Assembly: GCF_000499385.1 (NCBI RefSeq)
Contig: NW_013655262.1
Coordinates: 18,446-40,372, forward strand
From: Eimeria necatrix
Taxonomy: Eukaryota; Apicomplexa; Conoidasida; Eucoccidiorida; Eimeriidae
Length of the DNA stretch: 21,927 nt
Direction of reading: 5' to 3'
Shown here one piece after another: positions 9,350-18,781 of the stretch (its first letter is position 1; each line of letters begins with the position of its first letter). The translations under genes were made by a program, and so were the position numbers. Below the pieces are notes generated by a model that saw only the letters and a program-made list of their open reading frames with translations, was not told the DNA's origin and made no database searches.

Positions 9350-9735
9350 ATGCGGCCTTACCAGGTTCACTGCAGTCTTTGCTGCTTCTCTCCGCGCTGC
9401 TGCTGCTGCTGCAGTGCACACAAGTTCAAAAAAGGAATTCAAATTAATTATTTCAAATTAATTAATTTGAATTAATTAATTTGAATTAATTAATTCAAAT
9501 TAATTAATTCAAATTAATTAATTCAAATTAATTAATTTAAATTAATTCAAATTAATTAATTCAAATTAATTAATTCAAATTAATTAATTTAAATTAATTC
9601 AAATTGATTCAAATAAATTAGTTCGAATTAATCCAAATCAATCAATTCAAATTAGTTCAAATTAATTCAAATTAATTCAAATAAATAAATTCAAATCAAT
9701 TAGATGAATATAAGTAATTAAATAATATACACAAA

Positions 9736-9776
<41 letters not shown>

Positions 9777-10651
9777 AATTAATTAATTAATTAATTAAAC
9801 TCACATTCAACTTCTTTTGTTTTCCCCAGCCAGTCCTTCGGCTCGAAGTCGAAGTGAATCTGCAGGCGAAGTTTTGAAATTCTTTTTAGGGTTTAGGGTT
9901 TAGGGTTTAGGGTTTAGGGTTTAGGGTTTAGGGTTTAGGGTTTGACTGTACGTTGAAGGCGAGATCGTCGGGGTCACTTCCTTGCCTGGGGGTCCAAAAG
10001 GGGTCCCGAGAGCGAAATAAAGGCAAAATAAAACCCTTTTTTCTTTTATTTTGTTTAGGGTTTAGGGTTTAGGGTTTAGGGTTTAGGGTTTTATTTCTTT
10101 TTATTTCTTTTTATTTCTTTTTATTTCTTTTTTTCCACTTTTCTCACCAAGGCGGATAAGCCAGCCCCAAGTTTTGGGCCGGCGGCGGCGCCACAGCCCC
10201 CGCGGGGAAGTTCTCGTTGCCTTGCCGCTGCGGGCTCATGAATCTTTGGGAAAGCTGCGGAAACTTGGAATTAAAACGGAAATAAAAGCTGAAATTGAAT
10301 TAAAATTGAATTAAAATTGAATTTAAGTTCAATTTAAGTTCAAATTGAATTCGAAATTCCAATTCAGATTCGAATTCCAGCCAGATTCAGGTTCCCACCC
10401 GCGAAGTCCGCCGCAGGGAAGTTGAATTCGAAAAAAAGGAAAAAAGAATTACTGAAGGACTTCTCCACATTTTCCGCATTTTCTTTCGACTTTCTTTTTC
10501 TTTTTTTCTTTCTTTTTTATTTCCAAATTCTTTTCTGCAAAAAAAATTTTAAAATTCCATTTCGCCTTTGCAACTCCGCAGTGTTCAACTTCTCAGGTGT
10601 ATGCGCACCTCCCCAGGCTGCGCCCGAATTATCTTCAAAACGAAAATTCAT
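7915..10651 (-). CDS. unrecognised multi-exon gene of very short exons
   Basis: Exons on the minus strand: 10651/10632-10566, 10243-10148, 9985-9952, 9859-9805, 9408-9362, 9211-9166, 8988-8939, 8733-8715, 8608-8554, 8412-8335, 8189-8146, 7964-7915. Every junction agrees in phase. Pieces of the protein: DNSGAAWGGAHTPEKLNTAE, FMSPQRQGNENFPAGAVAPP, GSDPDDLAFNIHFDFEPKDW, REAAKTAVNLLRVRNALIQQ, DMKEVLYRQLMQARHSG, SLSASIPEALKTGSGD, CTYTGAVCTLCPPGQN. I do not recognise the family. There is a Pro/Ala-rich stretch, an acidic-aromatic stretch, a helical Leu/Arg-rich stretch, and one Cys cluster (C-x6-C-x2-C-PPG). One donor is GC (AG|GCGAAA at 10565). A likely start is the ATG at 10651 in a good context; if the acceptor tttgaag at 10633 is used instead, upstream exons are needed. 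The last exon has an alternative frame ending AELGANPAAAEEK. Introns hold AT-rich microsatellites or telomere-like tracts. Confidence 0.6.
8622..8709. repeat. telomere-like tract inside an intron of the minus-strand gene
   Basis: About ten TTTAGGG heptamers with one or two substituted units fill most of the 106-base intron 8609-8714. The donor (GTACCA) abuts the tract. Confidence 0.9.
8775..9160. repeat. AAAT/AATT microsatellites in two introns of the minus-strand gene
   Basis: (AAAT)n dominates 8796-8938, followed after the exon 8939-8988 by (AAAT)n, (AAATT)n and (AATT)n from 9016 to 9160. The 50-base exon between them is free of repeats. Confidence 0.85.
9290..9349. repeat. uninterrupted (CTG)20 in an intron
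   Basis: Twenty CTG triplets without interruption. It lies in the intron 9212-9361 of the minus-strand gene, just after the GTAAGG donor of exon 9408-9362. Plus- and minus-strand frames through it are homopolymers only. Confidence 0.85.
9430..9800. repeat. AT-only satellite with a 14-base period
   Basis: The unit attaattaattcaa recurs with variants from about 9440 to 9700, followed by (AAAT)n and (AATT)n up to about 9797. It fills the intron 9409-9804 of the minus-strand gene. Very low GC and no plausible coding content. Confidence 0.85.
9887..10092. repeat. two telomere-like tracts flanking exon 9985-9952
   Basis: TTTAGGG heptamers at 9887-9944 and 10056-10092 lie in the two introns either side of the 34-base exon. 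On the coding (minus) strand they read CCCTAAA. A (tttattt/tttctttttatt) run follows to about 10130. Confidence 0.9.
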
Positions 10652-10707
10652 TTCTTTTTCTTTTGTTCTTCCCGACTGCTTTCGTGTTTGCCTTTTGCAT
10701 TTTCTAC

Positions 10708-10710
10708 CTT

Positions 10711-10741
<31 letters not shown>

Positions 10742-11353
10742 AGCAGCAAGCTGGGATCTGCTGCTGCAGCAGCAGATCGCAGCTTGCAAGCTCCCGTTTT
10801 CCGCTTTTTTCGGATTCTGCTTCTTTCTTGTTTCTTTTGAGAAGCAAAATGAACTCTGGAGTTTTTAATTTATTAATTTTGCATTTTGGAAATGCAAAAT
10901 GAAGAAAACTGAAAAGAAAAAAGAATAATTCGCCAGATGAAAAAACAGATCTGCAAACCGCCAAGAGTTTGCAGCAGTTCAAAACAAGTTTTGCTTCCGA
11001 ACTTTTCGATTTGCTTCCATTTATAATTAAACATAAATGTATTTTAAAATAAATACTTTTAGAAATAAAAAGAAATAACTCATCTGCACATTTAGATGTA
11101 CGCAAGTCCACGCTCTAGGGTTTAGGGTTTAGGGTTTAGGGTTTAGGGTTTGGCTGCAGCTGAAGCGCCACGCGAAGTGCTGCAGCAGCTGCTGCAACAC
11201 CGCCAGCACAGGCTTCGCTGCGACTAAACCCTAAACCCTAAACCCTAAACCCTAAACCCTAAACCCTAAACCCTAAGCCCGCAAGCATCTAATTATATCT
11301 GTCCATGCGCAACTAAAAAGACCACAATCAATGCAGACAGCAATTCCTGGCTG
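10708..11353 (-). CDS. candidate additional 5' exons of the unrecognised gene
   Basis: Five further islands chain in phase into the exon starting at 10632: 11353-11323 (QPGIAVCIDC), 11217-11172 (KPVLAVLQQLLQHF), 11112-11080 (VDLRTSKCAD), 11001-10959 (SEAKLVLNCCKLLA) and 10750-10708 (poly-Ala ending in Lys). The reading is Leu/Cys-rich and helical. Against it: several donors are weak (GTCTTT, GTGGCG), there is no ATG, and only 69 bases of pure telomere-like repeat separate the first island from the stop of the HMG-box gene. Either the gene starts at 10651 and these are chance, or a start exon has been missed. Confidence 0.33.
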
Positions 11354-11422
11354 CTGCAAACCCTAAACCCCAAACCCTAAACCCCAAACCCTAAACCCTA
11401 AACCCTAAACCCTAAACCCTAG
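11114..11422. repeat. telomere-like tracts between the HMG-box gene and the unrecognised gene
   Basis: TTTAGGG at 11115-11152, then CCCTAAA at 11224-11277 and, with some CCCCAAA variants, at 11357-11421. The last of these directly follows the stop codon of the HMG-box gene (on the minus strand), leaving almost no unique sequence between the two genes. Confidence 0.9.
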
Positions 11423-13023
11423 TTAGTCTCTTTTGAAGAAGGAGGCAATGTCTGCAGTCCTCATTGGCTTTCCTTTTCCTCTTTTGTTTGTTTTGACAGC
11501 TGCGGGGGCAAAAGAAGAAACCCTCGAGGGTTTGTCAACTTCTGCAAACGCAAACGAAACCCTAAACCCTAAACCCTAAACCCCAAACCCTAAACCCTAA
11601 ACCCTAAACCCTAAACCCTAAGGGTTTAGGGAAGGCGAGCAGACAGCCTGCTGCTGTGGTGTCTTTAATAAACAGGGGTGTAGGGTTTTGAGTGCGGGGT
11701 TAAGGGCTTAGAGATGAGGGTTTAGGGTTTAGGGTTTAGGGTTTAGGGTTTAGGGTTTAGGGTTTAGGGTTTAGCTGACCTATTGGCTCCACCTCCGCCG
11801 AAAGGGACTCTACAGTTTCTTCATCTGCGTCGCTGCACTCATCTGATATTGCGTACTTGCACTCTGAAACGCAAACCCTAAACCCTAAACCCTAAACCCT
11901 AAACCCTAAACCCTAAACCCTAAACCCTAAGCACTGTATGCAGTGCCTCAAGTCCTGATTTGTACAGAATGCACTTCAAAAACGGCAGTGTAGAAAGGGC
12001 CCTAAAACGAATTCCCCACTCCTAAACCCTAAACCCTAAACCCTAAACCCTAAACCCTAAACCCTAAACCCTAAACCCTAAACCCTAGTTGAAATCACCT
12101 TGAAGAAACTTCATTGTAATTCCTCCCCTGCTTATCATTGACACTGCGCGAACACACCAAAAGTCTTTTCAGCCCCAACACCTCAAACCCTAAACCCTAA
12201 ACCCTAAACCCTAAGCCCTAAACCCTAAACCCTAAACCCTAAACCCTAAACCCTTAAGACTCACAAACATCCTCTACAGTTAGGCACTTTTCATTTTCTC
12301 GCCCCCAGAGACTCTGAGCAGTAAACTGCCTGAGGGCAGCAGCCTGAGTTCACCACAAACCCTAAACCCTAAACCCTAAACCCTAAACCCTAAAACCCTA
12401 AACCCTAAACCCCAAACCCTAAACCCTAACCACAAAACCCAAAGTTCTTTGCCACGGAACTGCTGGCTGCACTGGTCTGAACACAGGAAGTATTCTACGC
12501 CCGTTATATCTAACTCTAAACCCTAAACCCTAAACCCTAAACCCTAAACCCTTACCGTTGCATAGTTCAGGCAGCGGGCGCCTTCTGCCGAAAGCTGCAG
12601 CAAAATTGCGACGCAAAACCCTAAACCCTAAACCCTAAACCCTAAACCCTAGCGGATCCATAAGCAGCAAGACAAAAGCCGCAACTCAGCAGTCACCTAA
12701 AGCTCGTTGCTGCCCCTCTTTCAGGGTCTAGGGTTTAGGGTTTAGGGTTTAGGGTTTACTTTCTTGACTGCTGGGGTTAGTCTCGCTATCCGCGTTATCC
12801 GCGCCTGAGGGAATTCCACTGGCGCCGCAGAGCTGCAGCAAGAAAGCAAAGTCTAGGGTTTAGGGTTTAGGGTTTAGGGTTTGTAGGGTTTAGGGTTTAG
12901 GGTTTAGGGTTTGTAGGGTTTAGGGTTTAGGGTTTGTAGGGTTTAGGGTTTAGGGTTTAGGGTTTGGAGCTCATGAGCAGCAGCTTCCCGACGCACCGCA
13001 GCGTTTCCGAGTCATGATCGTCG

Positions 13024-13100
<77 letters not shown>

Positions 13101-13872
13101 CTGGCGCTTTTCCTCCTTGAGGGTTTCGAGTTCTGCAGTCCACCGCTGCAAACCGCCGGGCCACAGCTGCCTGAGGCCGAGGGTTTAGGGTTTAGGGTTT
13201 GAAGCTTAGGGTTTAGGGTTTAGGGTTTAGGGTTTAGGGTTTAGGGTTTGCGTAAATGCTGCACTTACTTCCTTCTCGTCAGGGTTTAGCTGCTTCCACA
13301 AAGCCGCCAGCTCTCGCTGCACGTCTCCCAGTTGCGGCTGCGGGGCCCAAACCCTAAACCCTAAACCCTAAACCCTAAACCCTAAACCCTAAACCCTAGC
13401 CCGAGGCCTTGAGCCTATGCTGGTTCAACGAGAAAAGAGGGCCTGGTGTTGTACGGACAAGAGCAAGCAACTTGGTGGTTTAAGGTTTAGGGTTTAGAGC
13501 TGAGGGTTTAGGGTTTAGGGTTTAGGGTTTAGGGTTTAGGGTTTACCTGGCAGTTAGGGTTTCTTTGCTCAAGAGATGCTTTCACCTCTAAACGCCGCCG
13601 AGAGCAAAAGAGGGCAAATGCACTTGCAGGAACCCTAAACCCTCGCAAACCCTAAACCCTAAACCCTAAACCCTAAACCCTAAACCCTAAACCCTAAGGT
13701 TCTCCCGAAGGCTTAGGGGGGCAGCGGGCAAAAGAGTGGCAGCTACAGTCGAATTGTGGCTTAGGGTTTAGGGTTTAGGGTTTAGGGTTTAGGGTTTAGG
13801 GTTTAGGGTTTAGAGGTAAGGGCTGACTTGGGAGGCTCCATTGTAGTTGCGGAGTTTCTTCGGCCAACAAGG

Positions 13873-13923
<51 letters not shown>

Positions 13924-14150
13924 GCTTCGGGGTTTGTCGCAGCTGCTAGCGGTGCTGCTGGTGTTGCCGTTCCCACTACCTTTGCTTTATTTTCATTGCT
14001 GCTGCTGCTGTTGCTGCTGCTGCTGTTGCTGCTGCTGCTGTTGCTGCTGCTGCTGTTGCTGCTGCTGCCGTTGCTGCTGCAGCCGTTGCTGCTGCAATTG
14101 CGGCTGCTGCTGGTGCGGTTGTCGCTGCTGCGGTTGCCTCTGCTGCTGCC

Positions 14151-14182
<32 letters not shown>

Positions 14183-14704
14183 GGCTGCTGCTGCTAGAAA
14201 AATTGCCTCCTGTGACAGCTAATTCCTTCAAGAAGTCTAACCCTAAACCCTAAACCCTAAACCCTAAACCCTAAACCGCCCCCCTACAGAAGGTCAGGCC
14301 AAGTTCCCAATGGGCAGTTGACTGATAACTAGGGTTTACAAGAATTACACTGAATTGCCGAGGGTTTATAAATTCGAATTTAACTCAATTATTTAGGGTT
14401 TAGGGTTTAGGGTTTAGGGTTTAGGGTTTAGGGTTTAGGGTTTAGGGCTTACAACCCCACGACCCGACCGCAGCCCCAAGCTACTAACACACAGCAGCCC
14501 TCCAAAGGTTTAGGGTTTAGGGTTTAGGGTTTAGGGTTTGTCTTGCATCTTTTTCTTGAAATTTTTGCTTTTTTATATGTTTCAGTATTTGTTTCTTATC
14601 CGACAGGGTTTATAGTTCGGGTTTAGGGTTTAGGGTTTAGGGTTTAGGGTTTAGGGTTTGAGTTAAGTGTTTACAAGTTTAACTTCGGCTAGGAATGTCG
14701 CCAT
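11423..14704 (-). CDS. HMG-box protein with C-terminal PIP-box-like motif
   Basis: Fourteen exons on the minus strand: 14704-14675, 14225-13828, 13622-13547, 13337-13269, 13145-12993, 12832-12760, 12717-12697, 12594-12556, 12476-12439, 12313-12265, 12143-12099, 11954-11935, 11855-11780, 11541-11423. All junction phases agree from ATG to TAA, giving 401 residues. Order: MATFLAEVKL start; Ser/Asn/Ala low-complexity region; HMG box at about 138-207, starting EPPNAFALFCSRRRLEVKAS and containing ELAALWKQLNPDEKERW; poly-Gln; an acidic Ser-rich linker; a conserved-looking segment at 288-337 (FRGKELWSLWGRENEK, TVEDVLSMISRGGITMKFLQ); an acidic stretch (ECSDADEETVES); and a Lys-rich tail ending TADIASFFKRD. 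HMG boxes bend DNA in chromatin; the tail resembles a PCNA-binding box. A nuclear chromatin or replication role is inferred. Exon 12 is only 20 bases. The last exon could start at 11499 instead, in the same frame. Confidence 0.8.
11542..14674. repeat. telomere-like tracts in all 13 introns of the HMG-box gene
   Basis: Main tracts, as written on the plus strand. TTTAGGG: 11716-11775, 12727-12757, 12854-12965, 13180-13252, 13485-13545, 13760-13814, 14393-14447, 14506-14539, 14620-14659. CCCTAAA: 11560-11618, 11875-11930, 12022-12088, 12184-12255, 12357-12430, 12516-12552, 12616-12651, 13349-13398, 13631-13696, 14240-14275. Each intron has at least one tract; introns 1, 2, 3 and 13 have tracts in both orientations. 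None of the exons contains a tract. Confidence 0.9.
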
Positions 14705-14761
14705 CGGCGACGAGGGTTTTTCCCCTTGGCCTCGCGCCTTCTGCTGAGGCGCAGCAGCATC

Positions 14762-14808
<47 letters not shown>

Positions 14809-14903
14809 TCTGCAGCAGCAGGGCCCGCAGGCTGGTCGTGTGAGCTGCGCTGGTGCCGCTGCTGCTGCGGCCGTCCCCTTCACTCCAGCAGCAGCAGCAA
14901 CGC

Positions 14904-14980
<77 letters not shown>

Positions 14981-14982
14981 GC
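14705..14982. promoter_or_regulatory. shared head-to-head upstream region of the HMG-box and kinesin-5 genes
   Basis: Only 278 bases separate the HMG-box ATG (14704, minus) from the kinesin ATG (14983, plus). The stretch begins with unique sequence and then consists mainly of AGC/CAG triplets with occasional AAC (14755-14808, 14885-14980). It must contain both 5' untranslated regions or further upstream exons, and possibly a bidirectional promoter. No specific motif can be named. Confidence 0.4.
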
Positions 14983-15104
14983 ATGGCGTCTACTCCCCTG
15001 CGTGGGGCTGATGGGAGCCCTGAGGGGGAGGGCAGCACGAAGCGCAGCACTGGGGTGTATAGGGACCTCAGCAGCAACAGCAGCAGCAGCAGCAGCAAGC
15101 CTGG

Positions 15105-15142
<38 letters not shown>

Positions 15143-15249
15143 CGTCTCGCCGGCCCAAACCGAGCAGCGCGCAGCAGAATCTGCTGCAGCGCAGCGCGAG
15201 CAGCAGCGTGCAGCACAGCCGCCCGGCCTGCAGCAGCCAGGGCAGCAGA

Positions 15250-15298
<49 letters not shown>

Positions 15299-15433
15299 CG
15301 GAGAACATCAAGGTGGTGGTGCGCTGCCGCCCCATCAGCGCAGCAGAGCAGCGCAGCAGCAGCAGCACAGCAGTGCACATATGTGCGGAGACGCAGCAAG
15401 TGTCAGTTTTGCTGCCAGCAGCAAGCAGCTACC

Positions 15434-15467
<34 letters not shown>

Positions 15468-15897
15468 CAGCAGCAGAGTCTTCAGGTTCGACGGCGTCTG
15501 CCCCGTCAGTGTGCAGCAGGAGGAGCTCTTCAACGCCCACGTCAAGCCTCTCGTTGACCAGGCGAGCCTCTAGGGTTTAGGGTTTAGGGTTTAGGGTTTA
15601 GGGTTTAGGGTTTAGGGTTTAGGGTTTGGAAATTGAGCTGCGCCGTTTAGCGCTGAGGCCCAGGATTTGGGGTTTGCCCCCACGAGGCTCAGGCTCCAGA
15701 ACTCAGCACTGTAACTCAGGCTTCAGGGTTTAGGGTTTAGGGTTTAGGGTTTAGGGTTTAGGGTTTAGGGTTTAGGGTTTAGGGTTTGGGGCAGGTGCTG
15801 GAGGGCTACAACTGCACTTTGTTTGCCTACGGGCAAACGGGGACAGGAAAGACCTACACTATAGAAGGGCCCCACGACCAGTACGCGCAGTACTTGC

Positions 15898-15945
<48 letters not shown>

Positions 15946-16155
15946 GCGGCGGCGGCAGCAGCAGGGGAGGTGGCGGCAGCACGTCGAGCAGCAGGAGCAA
16001 CAGCAGCGCCGGCCTGGCCAAAGTGCCTGCTGCAGCAGCAGCAGCAGCAGCTGCTGCTGCTGCTGCTGCAGCTAGCAGCAGCAGCAGCAGCAGCAGCAAC
16101 GCCGCAGCTGACACGGAGAGCATCCTCAGCTGCAACGGCTGCAGCAGCAAAAGCT

Positions 16156-16192
<37 letters not shown>

Positions 16193-16261
16193 TGAGCTTA
16201 ACCCAGATGCAGGCATTTTGCCCCGCGCCGTTTGTTATATCTTCGAGCAGCTGCAGCAAGC

Positions 16262-16292
<31 letters not shown>

Positions 16293-16455
16293 TACATGCT
16301 GCGCTGCAGCTTCTTAGAAATATATAATGAGGAGTTGGTGGATTTGCTGGCCCCGCCTGCAGCAGCAGCAGCAGCAGCAGGGTCGTCAGCAGCAGCAGGC
16401 CAGCAGCAGCAGCAGCCCAAGTTGAGGATCTACGAAGAGCAGCAGGGAGACAACT

Positions 16456-16490
<35 letters not shown>

Positions 16491-16680
16491 TGGGGTGCAA
16501 CAAGAGGCCCAGGAGCTGTTCGAGTAGATGGCCTTACAGAGAAGAGAGTCAACAGCCCCCAGGTGAGGGTTTAGGGTTTAGGGTTTAGGGTTTAGGGTTT
16601 AGGGTTTAGGGTTTGGAGGCGAGGGTTTGCTGCTGAGAGTGCTGCTCCCCAGAATGAGCTTTCTTCACGCCGCCTTCCCC

Positions 16681-16730
<50 letters not shown>

Positions 16731-16861
16731 AGGAGGTGTTCGCGCTGCTGCTGGGGGCAGCGCCTCGCCGCAGCTTCGCCTGCAGCGGCAGCAACTCGAG
16801 AAGCAGCAGAAGCCACACAATCTTTTCTCTTTCTGTTTGCATTTCGGAGTCTCCAAGTGTG

Positions 16862-16904
<43 letters not shown>

Positions 16905-17007
16905 AGGAAGACAGCAGCAGCACGCGGCAGCAGCAGCAGCAAGGAGTGGTCGCAGTAGAGGAGGTCGTCAGAATCGGCAAGCTGAGCCTCGTGGATCTTG
17001 CAGGTAC

Positions 17008-17055
<48 letters not shown>

Positions 17056-17462
17056 GCAGCAGCAGCACGAGCAGCAGCTGCTGCTGCAGCTATGCCGCAG
17101 GGCTAAGAGTAGAGCATTCAGGATTTAGGGTTTGAGGCTTAGCACCGGAAAAGCAGCAGCAGTAGCAGCCGCACCAAAACAGCAGCAGCAGCAGCAGTAG
17201 CAGCAGCAGCAGTAGCAGCAGCAGCAAAAACAGAAGCAGTAGCAGCAGCAGCAGCAGCAGCAAAAACAGCAGCAGTAGCAGCAGCAGCCGCAGTAGCAGC
17301 AGCAGCCGCAGCAGTAGCAGCAGCAGCAAAACCGCAGCAGCAGCAGCAGCAGCAGCAAAACAGCCGCACTAGCAGCAGCACTAGCAGCAGCAGCAGCAGC
17401 AAAGCAGCCACTAGCAGCAGCACTAGCAGCAGCAGCAGCAGCAGCAGCAAAGCAGCCGCACT

Positions 17463-17517
<55 letters not shown>

Positions 17518-18023
17518 TGTGCGGGCAGGGAGCGAGAACCTGGAGCGCAGCTGGGGAGCAGCAGCAGCAGCAGCAAACCGCCGCAAAGAAGCTTCAGCAA
17601 TAAATCAATCTTTGCTGACTTTGGGCCGCTGCATTAATGCCCTTGTGGAGAAGCAAACTTATGTGCCTTTCAGAGACTCCAAACTCACGCGGCTTCTCCA
17701 GGCGAGGGTTTAGGGTTTAGGGTTTAGGGTTTAGGGTTTAGGGTTTGGGGTTTGGGGTTTGGGGTTTGGGGCTTGGGGTTTGGGGTTTGGAGGGTTTTCG
17801 GGTTCGGGTTTGGGGTTGGAGGGTTTTCGGGTTCGGGTTTGGGGTTGGGGTTTGGGGGTTAGGGTTTAGGGTTTAGGGTTTAGGGTTTAGGGTTTAGGGT
17901 TTAGGGTTTAGGGTTTGGGGTTTTGTTCAGGACAGTTTGGGGGGCAGCACGAAGACCTGCCTCATTGCCACCATCGGCCCCACAGGAGACACTTTGGAAG
18001 AGACTTTGTGCACATTAGGTAAC

Positions 18024-18080
<57 letters not shown>

Positions 18081-18194
18081 TTGCTGCTGCTGTTGCTGCT
18101 GCGATGCTGCGCGTCGCTGCCGTTCATGCTGCGGCTGCTGGAGCGGTTGCTGCAGTTGCTGCGGCCCAAAGCCGGGCTGCTGCAGCGGCTGGTC

Positions 18195-18249
<55 letters not shown>

Positions 18250-18403
18250 TGCACGTGTCAGTGCAGCGTCTGTTTTTGCCGCTGCAGTTAATACTGAATA
18301 GCCTGCGAGTTAAGGTCTTAATCCTTTTGTTTCCATGTGCTGCTGCTGCTGCTGCTTCTCCGCTGCTGCTGCCGCATCTGCTGCTGCCTCTGCTGCCGCT
18401 GCC

Positions 18404-18441
<38 letters not shown>

Positions 18442-18548
18442 TCTGCTGCCGCTGCTCCTCTGCTGCCGCTGTCGCTGCTGCTCGTCTGCTGCCGCTGCTG
18501 CTGCTCCTCTGCTGTCGTTGCCTCTGCTGCCGCTGCTGCTCTGCTGCC

Positions 18549-18580
<32 letters not shown>

Positions 18581-18746
18581 AGACTACGCGTTTCGGGCGA
18601 AGAGCGTGACTACGCGGCCAGTTGCGACTTTGCGCAGATCTCGAGATGCGCTGCTGTCGCAGCTGCTGTCGGAGAATGGGCAGCTGCGGCTGCTGCTGCA
18701 GCAGCAGCGGGAGCGGGAGGGGGTGTTTTTGCCAGTGGAGTTGTAC

Positions 18747-18781
<35 letters not shown>

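Noticed and set aside
6741..10610. A recurring GGTGTA(C/T) motif (near 6741, 8379 and 10597) as an ApiAP2 binding site.
   Set aside because: Only a few short matches were seen, two of them inside or at the edge of inferred exons. This is too weak without a statistical test.
13399..13480. The unique island in HMG-box intron 3 as an exon.
   Set aside because: Skipping it joins the two halves of the HMG box in phase 0; including it adds a stop in most frames.
13698..13762. The unique island in HMG-box intron 2 as an exon.
   Set aside because: It has no donor in the required phase, and skipping it joins EPPN to AFALFC, the expected start of an HMG box.
14726..15580. Plus-strand frame of 284 codons starting at 14726.
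   Set aside because: It reads the kinesin first exon in the wrong frame; the frame from 14983 carries the conserved [11 protein letters not shown] and leads in phase into the P-loop exon.
17090..17600. Minus-strand poly-Leu/Ala open frames.
   Set aside because: They lie within kinesin intron 3 and exon 4; splicing restores the DLAGSE motif on the plus strand.
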